Positions 12,499-24,211 of a stretch of DNA of 64,000 bases are shown here, piece by piece. The translations under genes and the position numbers were made by a program. Under the pieces are notes generated by a model. It saw nothing but the letters and a program-made list of their open reading frames with translations. It was not told the DNA's origin and did not search any database. The first letter of the stretch is position 1. Each line of letters starts with the position of its first letter. The stretch comes from Aralia elata (taxonomy: Eukaryota; Streptophyta; Magnoliopsida; Apiales; Araliaceae). Location of the stretch: assembly GCA_034770075.1 (NCBI GenBank), contig CM068383.1:35717094-35781093 (forward strand), given 5' to 3'.

Positions 12499-13809
12499 TG
12501 TGACGCCCCCAAATTCTCTACTCTCTCTGTAGCAGAACTTGTGCTCACGTGGAACTATACAACTGTAAGTACTCAATAATATATGAATTCTATCTATCCA
12601 AGGTTCGCAGTATCCCATAACAGGTACTAGTTTTGGCCAGAATGTTTGTCTGTGTTTGGATACCCCTCACTTAGATATATTGATTCATATCTTATGAATA
12701 TCTCTTTTATATCAATATTCCCTATCTATCTGACATTCACAGTATTAATGATAAGATTGTCCATATAACTGAGGGGCGCATTCCGGTAAAGATGGCACCT
12801 TACCAGGCGCTCATTAAGTGTAACCCCAGAGCTTATAGGAACTCTCAACATCATTTAGGATACCCTCATTCAGATGTATAGTTCATATAGACACTGTATT
12901 TAACTTAGTACAACTATTTTAAAGAATTTAAAGATCAGAGTATACGCATTCGATGACATAAAGGATCATAATATATTACATATCATTTGGTTTGGTTACA
13001 TCATTCGTTATACTAAGTTATTACAACAACAAGTCTTTAAAAGACTTAAAATATTCAACAACAGAAATAAAACTTAATAAGTATGGCTTTTCCCCTTATC
13101 AGTCCCAGACGTGCCAGGAATATCATTTAAAGCTGCAAAAGAAGATATGCACAAGAATGAGCTACAAATGCTCAGCAAGTTCATTTGAATATGTAAACAC
13201 CATGTGTTTGATTTGAAAGATGTCAATGATGTATACTGAGGGTTCTGTACATGAACCATATATTTCATTTAGTTCTATCAGTCTTTAATGACTTAGAACC
13301 ATTTGAGTTTTGGATATCTGGTAGGGGATCAGCCTCACCAATATCCTAGGAGTATGCATATCATCTTAACATTTGTGGTCAATATATAATCAATATTTAT
13401 TGGCCTTACTATGAAGGCATTTCCATTTGCTCAGTATAAGATGTCTTACCAAACAATTTGGTTTGACACAACAATTTATGCTCAAATAAACAATATATGA
13501 AATAATGATTTATTTTCTTAAGTTATGCTGAAACAAGAAGCAATAAGTTCACAAATAATTGGTAGCAAGATGTATAATACTTGCATAATACAAGTTGAGT
13601 AAGGTTAGGACACTTGCCTTAGCGTAGCTCACTATAATTTAGTACAATCGGTCAACGCACGTAGTCTACGTATACCAATAAATAAGCGTTAGCTCGTATA
13701 TAAACATGTATCACGCTAATCTAGACAAGTTTCATTAAGGTTCGACGTTGATTCGGTATCTCGGTCGTGTCCCTTAATAGCTAAACACATAGATTGTTCG
13801 ATAAAACTT

Positions 13810-14600
13810 CATTTGGAAGCTTAATTATTAAGTCTAAATAATTTAATTATTATTTATAATACTTTTAGAAGCTTAATTTTATTTTTAAATAATTTTTATA
13901 AGCTTGGAAGTATTTTTAAATAATTTTACAAGTTTAGGAATATTTTTAAATGATTTAATTATCATTTCGAATAATTTTTAAAACATTTAATATGTTATTT
14001 AAATACTTTATTTGTCATTTAGAGTATTTTTAGATACTTAAAAATATTATTTAAATGATTTATTTATCATTTATAATATTTTTAGAAAGATAGAATATTA
14101 TTTTAATGATTTTATTTTATCATTAATAATATTTTTAGACTTTATTTTATCATTAAAATAGTTTATTTATTACTTATAAGAATTTTCAAAACTTAATTTA
14201 ATATTTAAATGATTTAATTATCATTTATAACATTTTTAAATACTTAATATATTATTTAAATGATTTATTTATCATTAATAATATTTTAAAATATTTAATA
14301 TTTTATTTAAATTATTATATATAATAATTTTATTTATCTTAATATCATTTTAAATAATTAATATAATTATTTAATAATTTAATATCATTTTTAAATAATT
14401 AAAAACAACTATTAAATGATTTTATTATAATTATTATTTATAATTTAATTAAATTAAATAATAATTCAGGAATATATAAAAATATTAAAAATAATTTTTT
14501 TATAATTAAAAATGAATTTTTGGATTTATTTGTTAATTATTAATAATTATTTAATATTTATTTATTATTTTATAATTTATTTATTTAATTTTTATTTAAT
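13810..14600. repeat. AT-rich degenerate repeat tract
   Basis: Loose 40-60-bp units built from 'atttaaatgatttatttatcatt' and 'aatatttttag' motifs, decaying into nearly pure A/T. It occupies the place that the 54-bp array (31641-32180) holds in the plus-strand LTR-like block, in inverted orientation. No gene is seen. Confidence 0.6.
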
Positions 14601-14612
14601 TTTATTCAAAAT

Positions 14613-14740
14613 CCATTGCTAAAGGGTTTTAGCGATGGTCCGCATACAAACTTAGTTTTCTAGGTTTGGGATGAAGATTGTCGCTAAAGGTGTTCTTCAT
14701 TGAAGAACACTTGGTCAATGTCCCACAGGGACATTTGACC
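14613..14740. repeat. Three consecutive palindromes
   Basis: CCATTGCTAAA pairs with TTTAGCGATGG (14613-14638). GTGTTCTTCA pairs perfectly with TGAAGAACAC (14690-14710). GGTCAATGTCCC pairs with GGGACATTTGACC with one bulge (14713-14740). The identity of the carrier element is unknown; terminal repeats of a small DNA transposon or a transcribed hairpin are both possible. Confidence 0.75.
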
Positions 14741-16133
14741 TCAAATTAATCTCAACTCGTTTGATGTTTGTGCTTGATTTTTGTTTGTTGTCATAGCCAA
14801 CATGGCAGTGTACAACGACATGTTGAATTTCATCTTAAACAATATCAATTGCTTGCTCTACAATTTGATAGGTCAACAAGCTAGTTCATCACTGTTCTCT
14901 TGAGGTTTCAAATATTAAAACAGTATTACCATAGCATACTACACAATCTAAACAAAAAAAAGAAAAAATAACATCAAACAATTTCATCTAGATCAATCTT
15001 TCTGGGCAGCATGAACTTCTGACAAACCCCCCCTTGAGTCAGAGTTCTTCAAAGGTTTTCTTTCTTCTCTGGGGCTGACCCAGAAACTTTGAAAAAATCA
15101 GAAAACGTGTCAAAGGATTTTGACCCACTTATATCCTTCTTGACTACTGGGGAAAAATAATTTTTAGACTTCTATCTATCAATTTGGATATTAAAGTTAA
15201 ACATGGCAAATACTATAGCATTCATTGCTTTTAAGAAAACACATCAAAACAAACCCTTTTTAAGCTGATCAAGAGAGCTCTGACAAAATAGCTATGTCAG
15301 ATCTGTTCCTTGACTGCCCAAAGAACCGTTATGAGTATTTATGGATCAAATTCGAGCCCTTTAAATGTTATGGTTACTTTGTTTAACCCAACCCGTACAC
15401 ACCCAGATCCATCATATAACATGTTTAACAAGTATTCACTAAACATCTATAAACACAAAATTTTTACAGGCTTGAAAGATCAAACAATAAAAATTAGGGT
15501 TTGACACCTTTTTCTTCAAAGTTATTTGATTCCTCCTACGCTTTCTGATTCTGAACTTGTGGTTGCTAGGGGCTTTGAAATGGTAATAGTTATCTAAGTG
15601 TAATAAGGCTTTGAAAATTTCGTAGGCTTCGTCATGATCAGAATCTCATTCTATTTAATAGTGAACTTGAATTAGGGTTTTCCTAGGCTTTTACTTTCCA
15701 AATTATTTTGGCCCATCCACAAATAATCTAGGCTTGGGGGACTCTGTGCTACTCTAATCTGATCTTGGGCACCTACGTTGTGCCTGGAGTTGTGTCAAGC
15801 ACAAGCTTAGCATCACTCCTTGCTTCATGTTCATTAGCTTGGCTAGGATTTCATTTTTTGATTTATTTAACTTACTAATTAAAATAATGATTTTGTGGTT
15901 AATTTTATTGTTTATAAATGATAATTTAAGTTTAGGTAATACCCTAATTAATTGGTTATATATCATAATTAATAAGGGTTTTAAAACATAATTCATAATT
16001 TAGGGTTATTGAAACCAAATTAAGGGTTTTAGGGTTTTCTAATTTAGGGTTTAGAGTATTCCAAATTTCAGAATTAGGGGGTTTTAATCCTTTCCGTTTA
16101 GGGTTTCAGGTTTTAATCTTAATAATTCATAAT
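14741..16133. other. Unassigned stretch before the gap
   Basis: No ORF longer than about 80 codons, and none with a recognisable domain. The last 150 bp hold several telo-box-like words (TTTAGGGTTT, AGGGTTTTAG). Nothing here shows a gene or a known element, though the more even base composition at 14980-15500 differs from the AT tract before it. Confidence 0.5.
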
Positions 16134-16233
16134 NNNNNNNNNNNNNNNNNNNNNNNNNNNNNNNNNNNNNNNNNNNNNNNNNNNNNNNNNNNNNNNNNNN
16201 NNNNNNNNNNNNNNNNNNNNNNNNNNNNNNNNN
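16134..16233. other. Assembly gap (100 N)
   Basis: Exactly 100 consecutive N. This is the conventional placeholder for a gap of unknown size, so spacing across it and continuity of the flanking LTR-like sequence should not be trusted. Confidence 0.99.
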
Positions 16234-17187
16234 CTTCTAATTAAAAGCGTTAATCTCATTAAAGTAATCCATAGTGAAACAATTTATAAACATCATACAG
16301 TAATTGTAGTAACAATGCATTTAAAACAATTACAAACAGTTTATACACCTATTACACAGGAAGCTCCCATTATTCAATAAACTTACAGACCACTTTCATG
16401 GAAGAATATAATACGTAAAATTAAACTTAGGTTAGAGGAAATTACCTTCAATGAAATAGTTTAGAATACGATGGGAATGATGAGAAATTACTACAAATTC
16501 TTCCAATTTCTTCTACAACCTCCAAATTCTTCTTCTCAAGTTTCGCTCTGACTAAGTGGTTTTCTAAATATCTGATGATGGGAGGTGTTCAAACCGTATC
16601 ATTATTTAAAAAGCAGCAGAGTATGGTAAGTCAGTTTAACCCCATTATGAGGACTAAACTAACTCGAATCCCCCCAGTGGTAGGCCATCGTTTGGGGCTT
16701 GCTCTCTTTTTATCCTTCTCTTCTAAAGTTTATTATAATAAATAGCTTATCAAAATAGTTCATGTCACATATTTAAATTAATTAAATAAGTCTCATTTAA
16801 ATCAAGTAAATAACATAGGAATGATATCACATTTAAGATCACATAGTCATATAATTAAAATTCTCATTTATTGTAGTCATGGACCAAATTATTCAATCTC
16901 TAATTATATTATGTAATGTTTAATTAAGAAATATACATTATACTGTATTTAAATAAGGTATTTATATCAATGAAACTCAATTAAATTACATATTAACCTT
17001 AAATAATAAAAATTCTTCACATTAGGGATTTAACTAATGTTAACACATATTAATTAATATTAAATCCACCACAAATTCATCAATTTAATCAAATTAATTC
17101 AACAATCACAGTCATTCGAAAAATATTTGAATTACTTCAATAAATATCTAAATTAAAAATGGTACAAAAATCTCGTTCGTCATGTAC

Positions 17188-18405
17188 TTAATATATTATA
17201 GTAGGAACATTCCTTTGTAAATTTCAGAATGTTTTTGATTTGCAATTTCGATTTATGAAAAATGTTACAATATTTGGCTATTTTGGACTATTTAAATATA
17301 GTAAATGGATTTTAAAATTTCCGAGAAAAATTTATATTTTCATAAGGGGGACTATATATAGTCTATTTTCAGAGAAAATGATTTTGAAGATGGTTTGCTA
17401 TTTTTCATGTAAATGATGAAGTTATGAATAAATGAATTTAATTACTTATGTGAAGTTGGAAATTTGAAAAATGGGTTTTTATGGCTTGAGAACCCTAAAT
17501 ATGGTTTATACAGATTTTTGATAAGAATTTTGGTCATTTGTAAGGTGGTATAATGTATTTTAGAATGATTAAATGAATTATTTAATAAAGGAGAGAAAAC
17601 TATTTTAATCCAGCTTGCTGAAATAGTGTGAATCCAGCTTGTTGAATTAAATAGTGTGCATCTAGTTTGCTGGATTATAAGTTAGTTCGAATCTAGTTTG
17701 CTATATTGTATGATAGTTTGAATCTAGGTTGCTGGATTGCAAAAATAGTTGGCTGAATTGAATAATTTGAATCCAGGTTACTGAATTGTAATCCAGGTTG
17801 GAATCCAGTTTGCTAGATTGGAATCCAGTTTGCTGGATTGCCATCTAGTTTGCTGGATTTGGAATCCAGTTTGCTGGATTGGGTATATAACCTACGGGGT
17901 CATAATGAAATACTTTGTGTTAATTCATAAGATATATGATAAAGTAGTGGTACAGTCGTACTCTTTAATAGTCGATGTATAGTATCTAGGCTAAACAATT
18001 TCCTTCAGGGAGCGGAAGGTATATACGAACTAGCAACTGATCTAACTCACTGTGAAAACAGTGTAGAACAAGACGGAAACTAGTTTGTTTGGTTGTTTGT
18101 GTGAGAAACCACTCAGCATACTATATTGAACACTGTTAAAGACTCGATGTGTGCATAGTTTTAGAATTATGAATGCGAATGGTGTTATGTGTTATCTAAT
18201 ATTTGATTATGTGGTTGAATGTTAGATAATTTACTTATAAAGAAGTGATATTATAAGGTATAATATGATTTGCTGATTGAAAGATCAATCTTATGACTAG
18301 TAGGTCTTACGAAAGAAGTTAAATTAATTTGCGCAACAGTAGTCAACGACCAAGGCAAGTATCTAAACCTTACGCACTACTTTTATTTTGTGCAAACAGG
18401 TATAT
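17188..18405 (+). mobile_element. Plus-strand LTR fragment, truncated by the Athila insertion
   Basis: Homologous to 1-700 in inverted orientation ('ttttggactatttaaatata', 17281). It carries a hairpin minisatellite (17606-17885), then the 'ggtcataatg' to 'gaccaaggcaagtatctaaacc' part (18349) that parallels the 'gaggcaagttt' mark of other LTRs. It ends at 18405 where an Athila LTR (TGATGAGTA) begins. The other half is not found downstream because the Athila 3' end is itself truncated. No ORF is present. Confidence 0.6.
17606..17885. repeat. Hairpin minisatellite AATCCAG-TTTG-CTGGATT
   Basis: About twelve degenerate units, close together at the end of the array. The best copies have perfect 7-bp arms AATCCAG/CTGGATT around TTTG. 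Loop and arm variants (GCTT, TTAC) are seen. It is the plus-strand counterpart of 1-135. Confidence 0.88.
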
Positions 18406-19739
18406 TGATGAGTAGGTTTCATACATACTAATTGGATACCAATTGACTGCATTATTGTTTAAATCCTTGAGTATTAGTTACTTTTCATGTGTTTTCTGTG
18501 TTGGTGTAGGTATTTTGCATTTGGAACCGAAGTTGGTGGAAATTGAGTACTGAAGAAATAATAGTCAGAATAGTACTAAAGAGCTGCGCTGCCGCGCCGA
18601 TAATTTGAAGGAAAGCAGTGCGCGCGCAGCTGGTTGCCAAATTGGGGCTGTGTTGAGTAGGAACTGCGCCGGGCGCGCTAGATTTGGGAGTTGACCAAGA
18701 GCAGGAAGTTTGACTTTGCAGGTTTGGATTAGAATTTGAGTTGTAATCAAACTTATTTCTTCCATTTGGTTTTGGACGATTAGTAGGCGCTGTAAATAGC
18801 AAGTTTTCAGGAGTTTTTATTTATCTACATATTAAGAGACTCAATCTTAATTGGTAATCAATTGGAAATCTTTCTACTTTTTGCTAACCCTAGTTTTGGA
18901 ATAAAGAGATGGAGGCTTGTGTAGCAATTGCAAGAGCACAAAGAATTCAATTAAGTACCTGAAGGAAAAAACTCAAGGTTTGCGTCTACAGATTCTATTC
19001 TCTTCTCTACTTCTTATTTTGTATTCTTGAATGCTATTTCAATTATGGATTCTGTATTTTAATTCAATCATGAACTAATTTCTTTTTTAAGATTACAATG
19101 GAACTTATTGCGTAGCTTTTATTGATATGCTTTCTTGTTAATTATTATTGATTATTATCGGTATTGTCTATTATGATTTGTGCAATAATTGCTTAGTTGC
19201 CTAATCAACAATTACCGTTGGTAATCTTTATGAAACTCGAGAGATGGATTTATACGATTTAGACCTAATCATAATAGTATGTGATTGTGTTTTCTGCATA
19301 CGATAGAATTCATGATTTGTGTCTAGGATAGAGATTATACCTATACGCCGCATATAATCTGAAAGAGAACCTGTGCTTTAAATCCTTTTTAATTGTAATT
19401 CACATAGAGATATAGTGAATTAGTTAACTAGGGTGTTCATCTTAATTCTATCTTTTGTGGATTTAAGTTGATTCGTTTATGATATATCGAGAGATGGTTA
19501 TAAATTTTGATGAGTTCTTGATTAACAATCCAGAATAATTAATATAACTTAACAGGAAGTGTATTAATTCAAGATTCAAAATCTTTTATCGAATTGTTTA
19601 AATAAAATTAATTTGATTATGAGTTAGTATTTGGTAATTATTATTAAATAATTCTATGTGGGTTCGACACTCTCTTATCATTATATTACTTGTGGACTGC
19701 GTATACTTGCGTATTTGCTAGTATAGAATTAGGCAAACA
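18406..19739 (+). mobile_element. Athila 5' LTR
   Basis: Starts TGATGAGTAGG and ends ...GGCAAACA at 19739, immediately followed by the primer site; length 1334 bp. Its first 520 bp align by eye with 24212-24740. A GC-rich cassette at 18583-18690 (modules such as CTGCGCCGGGCGCGC) interrupts the AT-rich sequence. Confidence 0.9.
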
Positions 19740-19745
19740 AGTTTT

Positions 19746-19765
19746 TGGCGCCGTTTGCCAGGGGA
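19746..19765 (+). promoter_or_regulatory. Primer binding site, tRNA-Asp type
   Basis: TGGCGCCGTTTGCCAGGGGA lies six bases after the LTR end. It matches the 3' end of plant tRNA-Asp (TGGCGCCGTTGCCGG in complement) apart from an inserted T and a changed base, both likely decay. Athila/Tat-type elements commonly use this site for minus-strand priming. Confidence 0.88.
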
Positions 19766-19882
19766 ATTAGTTTAATAATTTTTTGCCATAATTAACTTCC
19801 AATCCAAATTAGTCTTAATTTAATCATTTTGTTTTTTATATTTTTAATTCTCTTCTTATATTTCTCTCTTTTTAGGTACACC

Positions 19883-20800
19883 ATGGCTGACTACGGACTA
19901 TTAATGGCCTTATACGGGAATGATTCAACTAGAAGAGCGTCAAGGATTTATAAATTCGATGAATTGTTAGCACAGATTGAGACACTTTCGAGGATGATTG
20001 ATGTTTTTGCAGTACAACGTATTCAAAGTGTGGCTGGTAATTTGTGATTATTGTGCTGAAAATCATCCGAGTCATCAATGCACCATCAATTTTAAGTCGA
20101 TGCAAGTGATGATGGCAATTTCGGCGATTACCCCAATAGTTTTGCCTATCCCAACAACTATCATCAAGATTGAGGGTATCATCCGGATTTTTCATGGAGC
20201 CATAATAATCAAGTCCAAATCTTTGCTCCAAGCCAATCATACACTCCAGAATTTTAGGATTCAGCCTATCTACATGAAAAAGAAAGGAAACTAAGTTTGG
20301 TGGAGGCCTTGGCGAAGTTTATTACAGCTACGGACAAAAGAATGAGTGATCAAGATCAGCTGTTGAACTTAGTGGATTTAAATATAAAAAAGCCAAGCAG
20401 TGTCGATTCGAAAATCTTGGAGAACCAGATGGGACAGCTTTATCAACGCCTTCAAGAATAGTTATCATTGTGCATGGGCCCCAGTGACGTGGTTCTCGGA
20501 GATTGATGGATTGCACGCTGCCAAAGCTGCAAACCGGACGTGCTAATTAATGATAATTCTGATATGGAGGAGAATAGTGGGGATCAAGAAAATACAGCCA
20601 AAGAAGGTCTAGCCGTGAGTTTCGACGCTGATGTACCGATTTTGTTAGTGCCCCATGTACCTTTTCCGCCAAAAGCTCAAAGATCCGGGTAGTTTTTGCA
20701 ATCCCCCTGCCCACTTGGTAGTCATGTCCTTGGTTAAAGCTCTTTATGATATGAGAACTAAGAATACATTACAACCATGGTGGGATGAGAGAGAGAAGAT
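19883..20800 (+). pseudogene. gag: Athila gag and protease-start remnant
   Basis: ATG at 19883 opens a 55-codon stretch. A frameshift near 20040 leads to the zinc knuckle CDYCAENHPSHQC (CX2CX3HX4C, nucleic-acid binding). A further decayed stretch follows with SWSHNN and LVEALAKF-type segments typical of Athila gag C termini, then DADVPI...FPPK and KDPGSF, which normally leads into the protease. Only about 50 residues precede the knuckle against several hundred in full Athila gag, so most of gag is deleted. Frames change repeatedly and stops are present. The catalytic protease motif is missing. Assignment is by motif recognition and the position after the primer site. Confidence 0.8.
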
Positions 20801-21907
20801 ATAAGAAGAGCCCGTGGTGTTTAACAAGATTTAATGCCCCAATCTAATCACGAACACAACAGAGGAAGGCACCTAACTATTTGACAGTCGTAATTAGGAC
20901 CCTATCTACAAAAAGAAAACTAGGTGACTTTGAAACAATGGCCCCTACTGCAGCAAAACCTTCAAAGGTTACATTGCGTCTAATGGATGGAGGGTTCCTC
21001 ATTTTTTGAAGGGGAATTGGATAGTAAAGGGAGTAGTCAGGTTGAAAGACTCAAAATCAAGCGCTCAATGGGAGGCAACCCATTTATCGTTTATTTTATT
21101 TATTTATTTTTTTTAGGAGTTAGAGTAGTTAATTTATTGGTTTAGGAGTATAATATGTGAACATTGCCTTTACAGGTTGCATCTTGTCAAATTAGTGGTC
21201 ATGCAGCTAGGAGGAAAAAGATCAACAACAGTAAGATGCAGGGCAGCGCGGCCGTGCCAGGGTTACAAGGAAGAACGGCGCGGGCGCGCGGTCTGCCAGA
21301 GGAAATTTTTGGGCTCTCTGCCACTTCGGCACGGGCGCGCCGTTTTTATATTGCAAAGCTACGCGGGCGCGCCGCGACCTGGACTCGAATACTAAATGTT
21401 TTAACCCGACCCGATTATACCCTACTTATTACTACTTACCAGACATTCGACATTACACTTCCTTTCCGATCCAAATTCAAAATTCTTCCCCCACTCTCTT
21501 AATTCTTATCTAAACAAACTTCCATTCATTTAAATCCAATTAAACCCTAACTTTCTTATTCCCAGTCTCCTATTCCCATTCACATTCTTCATCCAAACTA
21601 TTTTCTCTCATCTTCTAAACCCTAACTTTCCCCCTACAAATTCTATCAGTTATCTCTATAACCTCAACCTCCTCACCACTATTCGCACGTTCCGACGCTA
21701 CAGTTCAGGAGAATTGGTGCACAATTGGGATTTCTCTGACCACGTTCCAAGTTTTAGTATTCTCTTTTAAACTGCTTTCTGTTACATTGGATTATTTATA
21801 TATTTGCAGTATAGTGAAGATTGCTAGCACTTGGGATTTTTATATTCGGTTACATTGTTAGAGTTCTGTGATAATTGCTGAGTTGTTACATTGTGAAATA
21901 TATTTGA
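20801..21907 (+). other. Athila post-pol spacer with GC cassette
   Basis: No credible gene. At 21068-21085 is the 'tgggaggcaaccc' block seen after pol in Athila elements, marking that the whole RT-RNase H-integrase region between about 20800 and 21060 is gone. A GC-rich cassette at 21240-21380 has modules such as GGCGCGGGCGCGCGG and GGGCGCGCCG in AT-rich surroundings. The remainder looks like untranslated leader for the next ORF. Confidence 0.6.
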
Positions 21908-23019
21908 ATGGCATCCAATAGAGCTCGTGTGGTGTCCTCATCGAGTAGTAGTGATGAGGAAATTGAGGCTAGGGATATGTTGGACACGCATAGGTTCGTG
22001 AATCTTTCCGCTCAACACAATTATTTGGATGTTTGGCTTGGAAAGAATTTTGTTGTGGAAAGAGGATTGAAGCCTAGTGATGACGATGGGATGATAAAGA
22101 GACAGATTATAGAGCATGGTTGGGCACTATTCGTTGATTCACCTATGCCTGCACCGATGGCGATTGTTCGTGAATTTTATGCTAAAGCTCGTGAAACACA
22201 GAACAAAATATCTTATGTGCGGGGCATGGAAGTGAGATATGATAAGAAAGCCATCAATAATTTGTATCGAATGCCAACATTCCGTGAAGATGGTTCCGAC
22301 TGGTTTGGCCTACCAGAGTTCTGATATTGATTTGGATATGCTCGTTTCTATGATGTGCAAGCCCGGTACACAGTGGACTAGCAAGGTCGGAACTACCCAG
22401 AAACTTCACTTCCCACACACTGCTCTAAATCGCTATGCCAAGGCGTGGTATGGCTTCATATGTGAGAGTATGCTTCCTACGATGCATCAGAATGATGTTA
22501 CAAAAGAGAGAGATATACTGTTATTTTGGGATTCTCAAGGGAAAAATGTTTGATGTGGGAGCCCTCATTTACTCATCCATGCTGCGATCTATGCGAGGGA
22601 GTACCTCTAGAGGAATCCTACATGCCTCGATTGTTAGTCGTCTTTGTCTTGCGGTTGGGGTTTCATGGGATAACAAGACTTTATTGTTACCAATGATGGA
22701 TATAGATCATAATCACATCAAGCGATACGTAGTATGGGATGGTGGCGAGTCTCATCCTAGAGAGCTTGGATTTCTTTTGGGGGATGAGGAGCAAGATGAA
22801 GAAGAAGCGGCGGCTTTAGTACCAGTGACGAACTACTATGTATGCCCATCAGGAAAGGTATATGCGTCGTCTCCAGCGGAGGATGGACTCTTTACATGCC
22901 AACTTCCGAACTTATTCTACTATCTTTTCTGGAGCATTGACTCAGGCTTTCGGTCAGTTGGGTGTTGTGCAGGTTTAGTTTCCAATCTTTGGTTCTACCA
23001 GTTCATACCAACCACCTGA
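21908..23019 (+). pseudogene. Athila downstream ORF, putative plant transposon protein domain
   Basis: ATG at 21908 starts a Ser-rich N terminus, then MAIVREFYAKA, VRGMEVRYDKKAINNLYRMP, and after a shift WYGFICESMLPTMH, KERDILLF, VGALIYSSML and SRLCLAVGVSW. This pattern is the domain often named 'putative plant transposon protein', which sits downstream of pol in many Athila elements, in the place sometimes called env-like. No signal peptide or membrane segment is evident, so an envelope role is unsupported. Two frameshifts, near 22320 and near 22550, break it into three frames totalling about 370 codons. An acidic DEEQDEEEAAA patch lies near the end. Function of the family is unknown. Confidence 0.82.
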
Positions 23020-24194
23020 TATTCCTTCCTCCCGAACCTAGTGCGGGAGATGATGATGCTGCTACTTAGGGGAGTTTTCCTTCTTTCCCCATGTGCTTTA
23101 ATTTTCCAATGAGGGCATTGTTTATCATGAGTTTAGGGGGGGTTTAGTTATATCTGTTAGTTTTTGCTTTGTTAGTAGTTGTGTGCATGTAGTTAATATG
23201 TGTTTGCATTTAATTAGGATTGCATGAATCCAATTGATGAGTAGTATGCTATTGACCAGGCCAATGATGAAGTTGTGATTATTTGTTAACCTAAATAGCC
23301 ATTGATAGTTCATTATGGAGTCGTAGTTCTGATCATGAGGATAGTTATGCCTGTCTAAAACTTAGGTTACCGGTTAGCACCTACATTGACTGTTTTACTC
23401 AGCTTTAGTTCAAGGGTTATATAATCATTTTTCTAATTTGGGATATTCTTGGAAGTAAAAGAAAGAAATCAGTGACTTGGCGATGAAGGTGAGAGTTGTG
23501 TAAAAGCTTAAGTTTGGGGGTATCTATGAGGTAGTATTCAATTTAGCAAAAAAAAATATAAAAAAACTGAAAAAAAAAAGTATATGAATAAATGCTTTGA
23601 ATAGTTGTACTCTGTGGCCTTTGTCATTCGGGTAATTAGATCCTTAGGGGTGTCTCAACACCTAGTGCCCTAAAACCGTCTGGTTTGGGAGTCATTGATT
23701 GAGAACTCGCTACATGGGTGACTTTGAAAAGCCTAATAGAGTCTGGCATTGCACTGTAAGGCATAAACACGAGATGGAGCGTAAAACGTACTCGTGGTAG
23801 GATTAGAGTAGAAATAAACCTCAGTTTGCCTTTATACTTCGCGTTTGCTCGATTTTAACTGGATTTGTCATTGTTACTGATATTGAATGAGACTTGACAT
23901 ATTCTTGTTAAAAATTTGTTTATGTAACTAAACTTGAATTGTAGTTGGGTTTGATGGTTAAGGATCACACACACAAAACTTGGGTGATGACAGGTTTGAT
24001 TTATTTGATTGGTTGGGATCAGTAGTCTATATTGATTTGATTTGCTATTGAGTTTTTTTGTTGATATCTTTGAGGCTTGGAATGATTTGCTACCTACCTG
24101 TTGGTTGGATTCATAGGATTGATAGTTTTTAGTTTGCATTCATTGTGTTTTGTTATTTTGCATTGTGTTGCATTGCTTGGGGACACGCAATAGT
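23020..24194 (+). other. Athila 3' untranslated region
   Basis: No gene. It contains an internal polypurine-like copy (23505-23523), A-rich runs (23540-23580), and a conserved-looking block with 'gtgtctcaacacctagtgcc' (23649) and 'ctcgctacatgggtgac' (23706). It ends at the true polypurine tract. Confidence 0.7.
23505..23523 (+). promoter_or_regulatory. Internal polypurine-like tract
   Basis: AGCTTAAGTTTGGGGGTAT, the same core (TTAAGTTTGGGGGTAT) as the tract beside the 3' LTR, lies 690 bp upstream of it. A second priming site or an internal duplication is possible. Confidence 0.65.
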
Positions 24195-24211
24195 TTAAGT
24201 TTGGGGGTATT
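24195..24211 (+). promoter_or_regulatory. Polypurine tract before Athila 3' LTR
   Basis: TTAAGTTTGGGGGTATT directly precedes the LTR start TGATGAGTA at 24212, the expected plus-strand primer position. Confidence 0.85.

Larger units (their letters stand above)
12499..17187 (-). mobile_element. Divergent minus-strand LTR-like block spanning the assembly gap
   Basis: It opens with TGTGACGCCCCCAAAT, a reverse-complement LTR end, and carries diverged versions of the Tekay LTR marks in minus order: gctgcaaaag with a ctcagcaagt motif (13132-13180), the 'ggggatcagcctcacc' block (13324), and cacttgcctta (13611). The far end at 17170-17187 reads 'aaatctcgttcgtca', the minus version of a TGTAACGAACGAG-type LTR start, and 16490-16560 is CT-rich as expected of the leader. 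Whether this is one LTR of about 4.7 kb or two fragments is uncertain, because the N gap and an unexplained stretch (14600-16133) lie inside. No credible ORF is present. Confidence 0.5.

Noticed and set aside
17606..17885. CRISPR-like array
   Set aside because: Units are degenerate, self-complementary minisatellite repeats without unique spacers, in a plant LTR.
21164..21502. 112-codon plus-strand ORF in the Athila spacer
   Set aside because: Covers the GC cassette, overlaps a second frame, no conserved motif.
21908..23019. Retroviral-type envelope gene
   Set aside because: Position fits, but no signal peptide, cleavage site or membrane anchor is seen; the motif pattern is that of the plant transposon protein domain.
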